A stretch of 64,000 bases of DNA from assembly GCF_001667015.1 (NCBI RefSeq), contig NZ_LZIS01000066.1:1-64000 (forward strand). Reading direction: 5' to 3'. The DNA comes from Mycobacterium sp. E3198 (GTDB taxonomy: Bacteria; Actinomycetota; Actinomycetes; Mycobacteriales; Mycobacteriaceae). The translations under genes were made by a program, and so were the position numbers. Under the pieces are notes generated by a model that searched no databases, was not told the origin of the DNA, and saw nothing but the letters and a program-made list of their open reading frames with translations. Numbering within the stretch: the first letter of the stretch is position 1; the number at the start of each line of letters is the position of its first letter. Of this stretch, positions 9,077 to 17,465 are shown piece after piece.

Positions 9077-9649
9077 ATGACCAGCGTGTCGCCGCGGCGC
9101 CGCGATGCCGGCGCCACCAGAGCCAGGCTGCTTGAAGCGGCGCGCGAGCTTTTCCTGGCGCGCGGCTACAGCGCCATCGGCCTGCGTGAGCTCGCCGCCA
9201 AAGCCGGCGTGGATGTCACCCTCGTCCGGCGCTACTTCGGGTCCAAGCAACGGCTTTTCGAGGCAGCGACCGACGTCTCGGAAGACGTGGCGCACCTCCT
9301 GGACGCCGCCGACCATGCGCTGGGGGAGCGGTTGATCGCCCGCGTCCTGGCAGCCCGCCGTGACGTCGACGCCCCGTTGTTCGCGTTGCTGCGGTCCAGC
9401 GGGGACCCCGCCGTGGTGGCTCGGCTCAATGCCCAGCTTGAGGTCGGGCTCACGCGCAACCTGGCCAGGCGGATAACCGCCGACCGACCGAGGATTCGCG
9501 CGGACATGGTGACGGCCCTGTTGTTGGGCATCGGCGTGCAGCGAGTGCTGCTGGGAAAGAAGCCGCTGGCCGGCGCGCGCCACGACGACATCGCCGAGGT
9601 GTTTCTCGAGGCCTTCGAAGCGATAACCAAACTGCCCCAAGGCGACTGA
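9077..9649 (+). CDS. TetR family transcriptional repressor
   Basis: A 190-residue TetR-type regulator. The helix-turn-helix covers about residues 13-60 (LAAKAGVDVTLVRRYFGSKQ), followed by a divergent helical ligand domain. The ATG is placed just after operator 2. The gene is divergent from the small ferredoxin-fold protein and convergent with the Rv3527-like gene (1 bp apart). Autorepression and control of the divergent gene are inferred from the paired palindromes. It is not KstR: sequence and operator differ. Confidence 0.9.
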   Translation: MTSVSPRRRDAGATRARLLEAARELFLARGYSAIGLRELAAKAGVDVTLVRRYFGSKQRLFEAATDVSEDVAHLLDAADHALGERLIARVLAARRDVDAPLFALLRSSGDPAVVARLNAQLEVGLTRNLARRITADRPRIRADMVTALLLGIGVQRVLLGKKPLAGARHDDIAEVFLEAFEAITKLPQGD

Positions 9650-9650
9650 C

Positions 9651-10097
9651 TCAGTCGTCGTCCGGGTGGTCCAGGTAGCCCTCGGCGGCCGCGTGCTCGA
9701 TGCTGTCGCTCAGCTTCGGGCAGGCGCGCGCACGCGCGGTGTCCCCGCCGGATTCGCGGACCTGGCTGAAGTACGCGCAACGCTGCGCCGCGTCGGTGTT
9801 CCATTGCACGGCGGTGTGCCCCGGACCGAGTCTTCTGACCGTGACCGTGACGTGGCAGAACCGGCAATCCACCGGCAGCAGCCCCGATGTCAGGTAGCGC
9901 TCCCGATCGGCGCGGCTGGCCGCGGCGACCGCCGCGGCGCGTTGCGGGTCGTCAGCGAAATCCTTTGACTTGGACCAGGATCCCGTCCCACCGGTTGCCG
10001 CGGGCGATTCGTCGTGATCGTGATGATCGCCATACAGCAGCAGCATCGACCGGGCGAGCCGATCGACGTCCGGTACTGCCGGGTGATCTTCGGGCAT
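9651..10097 (-). CDS. Conserved hypothetical protein (Rv3527-like)
   Basis: A 148-residue soluble protein, no signal peptide or membrane segment. An early GDHHDHD stretch is His/Asp-rich, and three cysteines occur, two as CRFC. A metal site is possible but unproven. It lies 4 bp downstream of kshA on the same strand, so it is almost certainly co-transcribed with the hydroxylase; length and position match Rv3527 (149 residues). Function unknown. Confidence 0.75.
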   Translation of the reverse strand: MPEDHPAVPDVDRLARSMLLLYGDHHDHDESPAATGGTGSWSKSKDFADDPQRAAAVAAASRADRERYLTSGLLPVDCRFCHVTVTVRRLGPGHTAVQWNTDAAQRCAYFSQVRESGGDTARARACPKLSDSIEHAAAEGYLDHPDDD

Positions 10098-10101
10098 GGT
10101 C

Positions 10102-11271
10102 CTAGTGTTGCTCGGCGGGTACGCCTTCTGATTGGGGTTCGGACTCCCGCGCCTTCAGGTTTTCCTCGACCTCGGCGTTCCAGTACTCGTTGGCGCGGGT
10201 GGTGTCGACCTCGATCTCGAAGCGCTCCACCATCTCTGGGGCGATGTCGGCGACATCGACGTAGAACTGCTGGTACCAGCGGCGCAGCTGGTAGACGGCG
10301 CCGTCCTCCTCGACGAGCAACGGGTTTTCGATCCGGGTCTTGTGCTTCCAGATCTCGACGTCCTGCAAAAAGCCCTTGCTGACGCCCTCGGTGAACACCC
10401 GGGACAGCTTGTCGGTCATCGCTTCGTCCATGCCCTTGGGCTTTTCGACGATGACGCCCCATTGCAGGACGAACGAGTTCTGCGTGACCGGGTAGTGGCA
10501 GTTGATCAGGATCGACTCGGCCTTATAGCCGCCGTAGCTGTTGTGCAGCCAGTTGATCATGAACGACGGCCCGAAATAGGAGGCCTCGGAATCCAAATGC
10601 GCTTCGCCGTAGGAGGTCCCGAGATCGTTCACGTCGGGCCGGCCGACGTTGTGCAGGTACTGCGAGGCGATGTGGCCCTCGAAGACGTTCTTGAAATAGG
10701 TCGGCAACCCGAGATGGATGTAGAAGAAGTGCGCCATGTCGGTGACGTTGTCGATGATGTCGCGGCAGTTCGATCCCTCGATGAGGATGCGGTTCCATCG
10801 CCACTCGGTCCATTCGTCGCTGTGGGCCTCGGGGATGTCGGGTATCCGGACCGCGGGGTCCGGCGGATTCTGTTCGTGGTCGTGCCAGACGAAGAGCAGG
10901 CCGCCCCGGACGTCGGTGGTCCACGACCGCGTGCGCGCCGTCTTGGGGGTGCGCTTGGCGTACGGCACCAGCTTGCAGCGGCCGTCACCGCCCCAGCGCC
11001 AGTCGTGGAACGGGCAGGCAACCTCGTCGCCCTTGATGGTGCCCTCGGACAGGTCACCGCCCATGTGGCGGCAATAGCCGTCGAGCACCTTGAGGTCCCC
11101 GTGGGAATCGGCGAACACGACCAGCTTGGTGCCGAACGCCTGCACGGAGTGCGGCTTGCCGTCCTGGAAGTCCTTCGCGACGCCCAGGCAGTGCCAGCCG
11201 CGGGCGTATCGGGTCGGCAAGGCGCCGGGGTCGATTTCCCGGATGCCGACCGCCTTGGTGTCGGTACTCAC
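10102..11271 (-). CDS. kshA: 3-ketosteroid 9alpha-hydroxylase oxygenase KshA
   Basis: A 389-residue Rieske non-heme iron oxygenase. With reductase KshB it hydroxylates C9 of the steroid, which with KstD opens ring B. The Rieske cluster ligands are Cys67, His69, Cys86 and His89 (CRH ... CPFH). The mononuclear iron site is in DMAHFFYIH, with His181 and His186 as ligands by family numbering. The GTG start has gtggagg-type complementarity just upstream. KstR operator 26 bp upstream; the Rv3527-like gene follows. Confidence 0.97.
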   Translation of the reverse strand: MSTDTKAVGIREIDPGALPTRYARGWHCLGVAKDFQDGKPHSVQAFGTKLVVFADSHGDLKVLDGYCRHMGGDLSEGTIKGDEVACPFHDWRWGGDGRCKLVPYAKRTPKTARTRSWTTDVRGGLLFVWHDHEQNPPDPAVRIPDIPEAHSDEWTEWRWNRILIEGSNCRDIIDNVTDMAHFFYIHLGLPTYFKNVFEGHIASQYLHNVGRPDVNDLGTSYGEAHLDSEASYFGPSFMINWLHNSYGGYKAESILINCHYPVTQNSFVLQWGVIVEKPKGMDEAMTDKLSRVFTEGVSKGFLQDVEIWKHKTRIENPLLVEEDGAVYQLRRWYQQFYVDVADIAPEMVERFEIEVDTTRANEYWNAEVEENLKARESEPQSEGVPAEQH

Positions 11272-11296
11272 CTTCCACCTCCAAGTAGTCTCTAAC

Positions 11297-11310
11297 TAGA
11301 ACACGTTACA
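11297..11310. promoter_or_regulatory. KstR operator of kshA
   Basis: The 14-mer tagaacacgttaca matches TnnAACnnGTTnnA at all fixed positions. On the other strand it faces the carbonic-anhydrase-like gene, and the terminal CA begins CAGTTT (11309-11314), so divergent control is possible. Confidence 0.88.
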
Positions 11311-11392
11311 GTTTTGGCCCCGTCCGGCGCAACGACAGCGCGTCTTGCTGCGGTTTTCAGCAAGCGTTTTGACGTTGGGGTATATCTAGACG

Positions 11393-11917
11393 ATGCCGCT
11401 GTTTGCTTTCGAAGGTCGATCGCCGCGGATCGATCCCACCGCGTTTGTGGCCCCGACCGCGACCCTGATCGGCGACGTCACTGTCGAGGCGGGGGCATCG
11501 GTCTGGTTCAACGCCGTGCTGCGCGGCGACTACGGGCCGATCGTGGTCCGCGAGGGCGCCAACGTCCAGGACGGATCGGTATTGCACGCGCCGCCGGGCA
11601 TTCCCGTCGACATCGGACCCGGGGCGACGGTGGCGCACATGTGCGTTGTGCACGGCGTCCACGTCGGCAAAGAGGCGCTGATCGCCAACCACGCCACCGT
11701 TCTGGACGGCGCGGTGATCGGCGCGCGCAGCCTGATCGCGGCGGGATCACTGGTGCTGGCCGGCACCCAGATTCCGGCCGGAATGCTGGCGGTCGGGTCG
11801 CCCGCGCAGGTGAAGGGACCGGTCGCCGGAACCGGCGCGGAGATGTGGATCAACGTCAACCCGCAGGCCTATCGCGACCTGGCGCAACGGCACCTCGCAG
11901 GGCTGGAGCCGCTCTAG
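11393..11917 (+). CDS. Gamma-carbonic-anhydrase-like hexapeptide protein (Rv3525c-like)
   Basis: A 174-residue left-handed beta-helix protein of the gamma-carbonic anhydrase/YrdA type. Hexapeptide repeats run through most of it, and metal-binding histidines are visible in VAHMCVVHG and IANHAT. The family binds zinc or iron; many members have no proven anhydrase activity. Divergent from kshA with the KstR operator between them, so it may be sterol-responsive. Convergent with the NTF2-like gene (2 bp apart). Confidence 0.85.
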   Translation: MPLFAFEGRSPRIDPTAFVAPTATLIGDVTVEAGASVWFNAVLRGDYGPIVVREGANVQDGSVLHAPPGIPVDIGPGATVAHMCVVHGVHVGKEALIANHATVLDGAVIGARSLIAAGSLVLAGTQIPAGMLAVGSPAQVKGPVAGTGAEMWINVNPQAYRDLAQRHLAGLEPL

Positions 11918-11919
11918 GG

Positions 11920-12351
11920 TCAGCCCGAGATCTTTTTGGTGCTCGCGGCCGCCTGGTCCATCTCCCAGTACGCGCGCAGGGCCACCATCTGGCCCTCGTC
12001 GTTGGCCTTGTAGGTGAAAACGCCTTCGGCGGTGACCTGGTAATCGCCCGTCGTGATGAGGATGTGTCCGACGTTGGCTTCCTCGTTGCCGCACTGGTAG
12101 GTGTCGCGGAAGACGAACTCGATCTTGGTGGTGGGAGCGATGGCCAGGTCCCAGAACGACGAGATCGCGTCGCGCCCCCGGTGCCCTTTGCCCTCGGGAT
12201 CGAAGGCCGACGGCCCGATCGGATCCTCGACGATCGCGTCGTCGGCGAACACCGCCAGCCAGGCTTCCTTGTCCCTGGCCATCACCGCCTCGCGGGATCG
12301 GCGACCGGCCTCGTGCGCGGGGTGCTTGGTCTTTTCCTGAGTGTCGGTCAT
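11920..12351 (-). CDS. NTF2/SnoaL-fold protein resembling ketosteroid isomerase
   Basis: A 143-residue NTF2-like protein, last gene of the Rv3521-ltp4-ltp3 operon (2 bp after ltp3). FADDAIVEDPIG aligns with the FADDATVEDPVG segment of bacterial delta5-3-ketosteroid isomerase, so the catalytic-base Asp is kept. By hand alignment the oxyanion-hole Tyr is a Ser and the second Asp is a Val, so classical isomerase chemistry is uncertain. It could be an isomerase, hydratase or binding protein acting on the same side-chain intermediates. The ATG at 12351 is preferred over an in-frame start inside ltp3. Confidence 0.8.
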   Translation of the reverse strand: MTDTQEKTKHPAHEAGRRSREAVMARDKEAWLAVFADDAIVEDPIGPSAFDPEGKGHRGRDAISSFWDLAIAPTTKIEFVFRDTYQCGNEEANVGHILITTGDYQVTAEGVFTYKANDEGQMVALRAYWEMDQAAASTKKISG

Positions 12352-12353
12352 TG

Positions 12354-13541
12354 TCAACCTCTTTCGGGTTTGTCCGCCCCCACGACCCACATCGAGTAGT
12401 ACTGCGAGCCGCCGCCGTAGGCGTGGCCCAGGGCCTTACGGGCGTCCGGCACCTGGTGATCCCCGCCCTTGCCCATCACCTGAATCGCCGCCTCGGCGAA
12501 GCGGATCAGGCCGGAGGCCCCGATCGGGTTCGACGACAGCACGCCGCCCGACGGGTTCACCGGCAGCCGTCCGCCGATCTTCGTCTCGCCCGCCTCGGTG
12601 AGTTTCCAGCCTTCGCCCTCGGCGGCAAACCCGAGGTTTTCCAACCACATCGGCTCGAACCAGGAGAACGGCACGTAGATCTCGGCGGCGTCGATCTCGT
12701 CGATCGGGCTGGTGATGCCGGCCGCCTTCCACAGCGCGGCCGCGGCATCACGCCCCGCCTGCGGGCTCACCTGGTCGCGGCCGGAGAATTGCAGCGGCTC
12801 GGTGCGCAGCGCGGTGGCGTGAATCCAGGCGACCGGGTTTCCTTGCGCCAGACGGGCTTCGGCGCTTTCCTCGTCGCCGATCACCACCGCGGCCGCACCG
12901 TCGGAGGACGGGCAGGTCTCGTCGTAGCGGATCGGGTCCCACAGCATCGGGGACTCCATCACCTTTTCCAGGGTGATGTCGGGCTGGTGCAGGTGGGCCA
13001 GCGGGTTGCGGGCCCCGTTGAGCCGATCCTTGACCGCGACCATGGCACCGATGTTCAACGGTGCCCCCGACCGGCGGATGTACGACCGCACGTGCGGGGC
13101 GAAATACCCGCCGGCACCCGCGCCGACCGGCTTGATGAACGGAATGGGAATCGACAACGCCCACATGGCGTTTGACTCCGACTGCTTCTCCCAGGCCATC
13201 GCCAGCACGCGACGGTACTTTCCGGACTGGACCAAACTGGCGGCCACCACCGCGGTGGACCCGCCGACCGAGCCCGCGGTGTGCACCCGGATCATCGGCT
13301 TGCCGGTGGCGCCCATGGCATCGGCCATGAACAGCTCCGGCATCATGACGCCCTCGAAGAAATCCGGCGCCTTACCCACCACGACGGCGTCGATGTCGTC
13401 GAAGGTGGAACCGGAGTCTTCCAACGCCCGGTCGATGGCCTCGCGCACCAGGCCGTTCATCGACACGTCCTTGCGCTTGGCGACGTACTTGGTCTGCCCG
13501 GTACCCAGTACCGCGGCCAGGTGTGCTCCCGCGCCGGCCAT
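12354..13541 (-). CDS. ltp3: Thiolase-like lipid-transfer/aldolase protein Ltp3
   Basis: A 395-residue thiolase-superfamily (SCP-x type) protein. The usual nucleophilic Cys segment reads HTAGSVGGS and lacks Cys, so it should not act as an ordinary thiolase. Retained features include the NPSGG loop and the GGGSQY C-terminal motif. In actinobacteria Ltp3 and Ltp4 are needed for C24-branched sterol side chains, probably as aldol-lyases; this is family knowledge. Its start overlaps the ltp4 stop by one base (TGATG). Confidence 0.9.
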   Translation of the reverse strand: MAGAGAHLAAVLGTGQTKYVAKRKDVSMNGLVREAIDRALEDSGSTFDDIDAVVVGKAPDFFEGVMMPELFMADAMGATGKPMIRVHTAGSVGGSTAVVAASLVQSGKYRRVLAMAWEKQSESNAMWALSIPIPFIKPVGAGAGGYFAPHVRSYIRRSGAPLNIGAMVAVKDRLNGARNPLAHLHQPDITLEKVMESPMLWDPIRYDETCPSSDGAAAVVIGDEESAEARLAQGNPVAWIHATALRTEPLQFSGRDQVSPQAGRDAAAALWKAAGITSPIDEIDAAEIYVPFSWFEPMWLENLGFAAEGEGWKLTEAGETKIGGRLPVNPSGGVLSSNPIGASGLIRFAEAAIQVMGKGGDHQVPDARKALGHAYGGGSQYYSMWVVGADKPERG

Positions 13542-14605
13542 CAGTTCTTCCCTTCCATGACCGCGACCAGGTTCTGCTGCAGGGCGGGACCGCTGGTGGC
13601 GTGCGCCAGCACCCGCCCGGCCGAACCGTTCCAGATGTGTTGTGCGGCAAAGCCGATCCGTTCCAGGCCCGCGACGAACATGGGGTTGGCCGCCAGCGCC
13701 CCGCCGGAGGGATTCACCTTCGTGTTCCCGTTGAACCCGATGGCCTCGGCCAGGATTAGGTGCTGGTGGGTGAACGGTGCGTGGATCTCGGCGACGTCGA
13801 TGCTGCCGGTGTCGCCGCCGGTGGCCCCCTTCGCCGACGCGGCGGTCGAGGTCGAGACCGTCAGGTCGCGCACGCCCAGCGACGGCGACTCGATCCGGTG
13901 CTCGAAACCGGTGATCCAGGCCGGGTTTTCGCGCAACTCGCGCGCCCGGTCGTCGGCGGCGAGCACGATGGCCGCGGCGCCGTCGGTGATTGGGGCAATG
14001 TCGTGGCGCCGCAGCGGGTCGTTGAAGAACGGGCGGCCGAGCAATTCGTCGATGCTCTTGGCCGGCTTCTCCGAGTCGTTGCGTTCCGCGTAGGAGAACG
14101 AGTCGAGGGCAACCTGCGCCATCTGCTCGTGGGTCCACTTGCCGGAGTCGAGGCCGATGCGGGCCTGTAGCCCGGCCATCGACACCGAGTCGGGCCACAG
14201 CGGCGCCACGGTGTACGGGTCGGTCTGCCGCGACAGGATCTGGCGCAGGATGCCGGCCGAGGACTTGCCGAAGCCGTACACCAGCGCGGTGTCGACCTCG
14301 CCGGTCAGGATCTTGATGTAGGCCTCGTACAGCGCCCACGCCGCGTCCATCTCGACGTGCGATTCGTTGATCGGCGGGACGGCGCCGATCGAGTCAATCG
14401 CCGAGATGAACGAAAATGCCCGACCGGCAAGATAATCGGACGAACCCGAACACCAGAACCCGATGTCAGTCCTGGCGATGCCCAGCTCCTCGTACAGCTG
14501 GGCGAAGCACGGGATCAACATCTCGACACCGTTGGTGGTGCCGTCGGTGCGGCGGACATGCGGGGCGTGGGCGAAGCCGACGACCGCGACGTTGCGAGCG
14601 CTCAT
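13541..14605 (-). CDS. ltp4: Thiolase-like lipid-transfer/aldolase protein Ltp4
   Basis: A 354-residue thiolase-superfamily protein, shorter than Ltp3. The region that holds the nucleophile in thiolases (ESHVEMDAAWA) has no Cys, while the NPSGG loop and the ALVYGFGK segment are present. Paired with Ltp3 and a tandem DUF35 protein, it probably forms part of a retro-aldolase complex like Ltp2-ChsH2. The ATG at 14605 lies 14 bp after the Rv3521-like stop. Same length as Rv3522. Confidence 0.9.
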   Translation of the reverse strand: MSARNVAVVGFAHAPHVRRTDGTTNGVEMLIPCFAQLYEELGIARTDIGFWCSGSSDYLAGRAFSFISAIDSIGAVPPINESHVEMDAAWALYEAYIKILTGEVDTALVYGFGKSSAGILRQILSRQTDPYTVAPLWPDSVSMAGLQARIGLDSGKWTHEQMAQVALDSFSYAERNDSEKPAKSIDELLGRPFFNDPLRRHDIAPITDGAAAIVLAADDRARELRENPAWITGFEHRIESPSLGVRDLTVSTSTAASAKGATGGDTGSIDVAEIHAPFTHQHLILAEAIGFNGNTKVNPSGGALAANPMFVAGLERIGFAAQHIWNGSAGRVLAHATSGPALQQNLVAVMEGKN

Positions 14606-14619
14606 GTGTTCCTGGGCCT

Positions 14620-15609
14620 TTACAGGTGGTGCTTGTAGGTGTCGTACTCGGCGTCGGGCTCGCCCGTCGGCCGGAAGTACTCGATGTTGTCGATGCCGAA
14701 ACCCCACTCGTCGCGGGGCCGCCACACCGCCTCCACGCGCATGCCCATCCGCACCTCGTGCGCGTCGATGTCGGCGACCAGGTGCAGGAAGGGGATGTCG
14801 GAGCCGTCGAGCAGCACGTAGGCCGCCACGTAGGGCGGCTTGATGCGCTGGCCCTGGAACGGGATGTTGATGATCGCGAACGTCGTCACCGTGCCCTTGT
14901 CGGGCAGCTCGACGAAGTCCGTCGTCGGCAGGCCGGTCGCGGGGTCGGCGCCGTGGGGCGGGAAGTACACCTTTCCCTTCTCGCCCGTCCGCGCCCCCAA
15001 CAACTTGCCCTCGGCGATGGCGCGCAGATAGGCGCTCTCCTCGTGCGAGGCGGTGTGCTGGATGGTCAGCGAGATCGGCGTGACGATCATGGTGACCGGG
15101 TCCTGGTCGCTGGCGGGGCCTTCGGGTTCGGCGTCCTCGCCCAGCGCGAAGTAGGCGATGTCGGTGATGGCGCCAACAGTTTCGTCGGCCCAGTGCGCGT
15201 GCACCCGGGTGCCGGTGCGGATCTTGTCGGGTTCGCCCGCGTCCACCGCGTGCATCAGCAGCGTGTCCGCGCCGTCCAGCTTGATCAGCGCCCACGCGAA
15301 GGGCCGATCCAGCGGCTGGCCCTCGATCGGCTCGGGCTGCCACGTCCAGGACGCGACGGTGCCGACGGCCGACACCGGTACCATCTCGCCCAGCGGCTCG
15401 TAGGTAACCGGGTCATATTCCGGCGGCGGGACATGCACGCGGCCATCGGATCCGCGCACCCCCAGGATGCGGCGCTCACGCAACGCGGTGAAGAACTTGC
15501 TGAGCGTGGGGCCCACCGAACGGGTGTAGTCGAAGGACAACGTCAGTGGCGCGGAGAGCGGTGGCTCAGGATGATCTATCAAGGTCGGGCTGCTCGAACT
15601 GGCTGTCAC
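14620..15609 (-). CDS. Tandem DUF35 OB-fold protein (Rv3521-like)
   Basis: A 329-residue protein with two DUF35 repeats, at about 45-165 and 185-320; each has an RILGVR/KLLGAR-type start, a VPP/FPP turn and a GTV...T-type OB strand. The zinc-ribbon cysteines of many DUF35 proteins are absent in both. DUF35 proteins partner thiolase-like enzymes; two repeats could serve Ltp3 and Ltp4. The GTG at 15609 is chosen because the longer frame from 15648 would run across the KstR operator. First gene of the operon. Confidence 0.82.
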   Translation of the reverse strand: MTASSSSPTLIDHPEPPLSAPLTLSFDYTRSVGPTLSKFFTALRERRILGVRGSDGRVHVPPPEYDPVTYEPLGEMVPVSAVGTVASWTWQPEPIEGQPLDRPFAWALIKLDGADTLLMHAVDAGEPDKIRTGTRVHAHWADETVGAITDIAYFALGEDAEPEGPASDQDPVTMIVTPISLTIQHTASHEESAYLRAIAEGKLLGARTGEKGKVYFPPHGADPATGLPTTDFVELPDKGTVTTFAIINIPFQGQRIKPPYVAAYVLLDGSDIPFLHLVADIDAHEVRMGMRVEAVWRPRDEWGFGIDNIEYFRPTGEPDAEYDTYKHHL

Positions 15610-15618
15610 GCCATCGAG

Positions 15619-15632
15619 TAGAACAGGTTCTA
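15619..15632. promoter_or_regulatory. KstR operator, Rv3521-like/Rv3520c-like divergent promoter
   Basis: The 14-mer tagaacaggttcta matches TnnAACnnGTTnnA. It lies 10 bp before the tandem-DUF35 start and 42 bp before the LLM oxidoreductase. This is the one site of nine without a YANNNT hexamer continuing from its end. Confidence 0.88.
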
Positions 15633-15673
15633 AGAATCGTTTCAACATCGGGTCGGCCGGAAGGGCAGAGGCT

Positions 15674-16705
15674 ATGAAGCTTGGGCTGCAGCTGGGGTAT
15701 TGGGGCGCTCAGCCGCCGGAGAACGCCATGGAACTCGTCGCCGCGGCCGAGCAAGCCGGATTCGACGCCGTGTTCACCGCCGAGGCGTGGGGATCCGACG
15801 CCTACACGCCGCTGGCCTGGTACGGATCCTCGACGTCGCGGGTGCGGCTGGGCACGTCGGTGGTCCAGCTGTCCGCGCGAACCCCGACGGCCTGCGCGAT
15901 GGCCGCGCTCACGCTCGACCACCTGTCCGGGGGCCGGCACATTCTCGGGCTGGGCGTGTCCGGCCCGCAGGTGGTCGAGGGATGGTACGGCCAGCGATTC
16001 CCCAAGCCGCTGGCGCGCACCCGCGAGTACATCGACATCCTGCGGCAGGTGTGGGCCCGCGAAAAGCCGGTGACCAGCGACGGCCCTCACTACCCGCTGC
16101 CGCTGACCGGGCCTGGGACAACCGGGCTGGGCAAGCCGCTCAAGCCCATCACCCATCCGCTGCGCGCCGACATCCCGATCATGCTGGGCGCCGAGGGCCC
16201 GAAAAACGTCGCGCTGGCCGGCGAGATCTGCGACGGCTGGCTGCCGATCTTCTACACCCCGCGGATGGCCGACACCTACAACGAGTGGCTCGACGAGGGG
16301 TTCGCCCGGCCCGGCGCGCGCCGCAGCCGCGAGGACTTCGAGATCTGTGCGACCGCCAACATCGTCATCACCGACGACCGCAGCGCCGCGTTCGCCGCCA
16401 TGAAGCCCTACCTGGCGCTCTACATGGGCGGGATGGGCGCGGAGGACACCAACTTCCACGCCGACGTCTACCGCCGGATGGGCTACGCCGAAGTCGTCGA
16501 CGACGTGACGAAGCTGTTCCGGTCGAACCGAAAGGACGAGGCCGGGAAGATCATTCCCGACGAGCTCGTCGACGACGCCGCGATCGTCGGCGACCTGGAC
16601 TACGTGCGTAAGCAGATCAAGGTGTGGGAGGCCGCGGGTGTCACGATGATGGTGGTGTCCGGCCGCAGTACTGAGCAGATCAGCGAGCTTGCCACGCTGG
16701 TTTAG
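15674..16705 (+). CDS. LLM-class F420-dependent oxidoreductase (Rv3520c-like)
   Basis: A 343-residue luciferase-like TIM-barrel protein of the F420-dependent type. Typical segments are GVSGPQVVEGWYG and the ADIPIMLGAEGP strand. It would oxidise or reduce a substrate with F420; the substrate is not known but is probably a sterol intermediate, given the shared KstR operator. Single gene, about 40 bp before the next KstR site. The ATG at 15674 begins MKLGLQLGYWG, a normal start for this family. Confidence 0.87.
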   Translation: MKLGLQLGYWGAQPPENAMELVAAAEQAGFDAVFTAEAWGSDAYTPLAWYGSSTSRVRLGTSVVQLSARTPTACAMAALTLDHLSGGRHILGLGVSGPQVVEGWYGQRFPKPLARTREYIDILRQVWAREKPVTSDGPHYPLPLTGPGTTGLGKPLKPITHPLRADIPIMLGAEGPKNVALAGEICDGWLPIFYTPRMADTYNEWLDEGFARPGARRSREDFEICATANIVITDDRSAAFAAMKPYLALYMGGMGAEDTNFHADVYRRMGYAEVVDDVTKLFRSNRKDEAGKIIPDELVDDAAIVGDLDYVRKQIKVWEAAGVTMMVVSGRSTEQISELATLV

Positions 16706-16724
16706 GCGTTCCTTGCCAGGGGAG

Positions 16725-16738
16725 TAGAACGCGTTCTA
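16725..16738. promoter_or_regulatory. KstR operator of Rv3519-like/cyp142
   Basis: The 14-mer tagaacgcgttcta is a complete palindromic match to TnnAACnnGTTnnA. The final TA starts TAGATT (16737-16742), and 7 nt after that hexamer is the ATG at 16749: a textbook leaderless geometry. Confidence 0.92.
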
Positions 16739-16748
16739 GATTGGCCCG

Positions 16749-17465
16749 ATGACAGCCTCGCAGCACACCATCGCGGGCACGGTGATCACGATGCCGGTGC
16801 AGATCCGCAAGGCAAATCAGCACATGGCGATGTTCTCCGTCGACGCCGACGCCGCCCAGCACCTGATCGACTACAGCGGCCTGCAGGTCTGCCGGTACCT
16901 TCCCGGGCGCACGATCGTGGTGTTGATGTTGATGCACTACATCGACGGCGATCTCGGTGAGTATTACGAGTTCGGCACCAGCGTCATGGTCAACCCCCCG
17001 GGCTCGAACGCGAGCGGGCCGCGCGCGCTGCAGTCGGCGGGCGCCTTCATCCACCACCTGCCCGTCGACCAGGCGTTCACCCTGGAGGCGGGCACCAAGA
17101 TCTGGGGCTACCCGAAAGTCATGGCGGACTTCACCATTCGCCAGGGCCGCGAGTTCGGGTTCGATTGCACCGTCGACGGGCAACTGGTGATCGGCATGGA
17201 CTTTCGCCGCGGCCTGCCGATCCGGCTGACCCCGCGGCATCAGGCCCAGCGCAGCTACTCGCACCGCGATCGCATCACCCGGGAGACCGCCTTCGAACAC
17301 ACGCTGGACGGGGTGCGGACCCGACTCGGCGGGGTGCGCGTCCGGCTCGGCGATCACCCCTACGCCAAAGAGCTGGCGTCGCTGGGACTTCCGAAGCGCG
17401 CGCTGCTGTCCAGTTCCGCGGACCAGGTGCAGATGACATTCGGCGACGCTCAGGAGATCTCATGA
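16749..17465 (+). CDS. Acetoacetate decarboxylase-superfamily protein (Rv3519-like)
   Basis: A 238-residue protein of the acetoacetate decarboxylase fold. The segment GTKIWGYPKVMADF contains the lysine position of the family. The active-site Lys and role are not proven; such proteins can be decarboxylases, hydratases or beta-diketone enzymes. No Shine-Dalgarno is seen and the KstR operator is 10 bp away, so a leaderless start is likely. Its stop overlaps the cyp142 start (ATGA), so the two are co-translated. Confidence 0.8.
   Translation: MTASQHTIAGTVITMPVQIRKANQHMAMFSVDADAAQHLIDYSGLQVCRYLPGRTIVVLMLMHYIDGDLGEYYEFGTSVMVNPPGSNASGPRALQSAGAFIHHLPVDQAFTLEAGTKIWGYPKVMADFTIRQGREFGFDCTVDGQLVIGMDFRRGLPIRLTPRHQAQRSYSHRDRITRETAFEHTLDGVRTRLGGVRVRLGDHPYAKELASLGLPKRALLSSSADQVQMTFGDAQEIS

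Noticed and set aside
12354..14339. 661-residue minus-strand frame joining ltp4 and ltp3 regions
   Set aside because: Its N-terminal part is a wrong-frame reading of ltp4; only the part from 13541 is Ltp3. Not a fusion.
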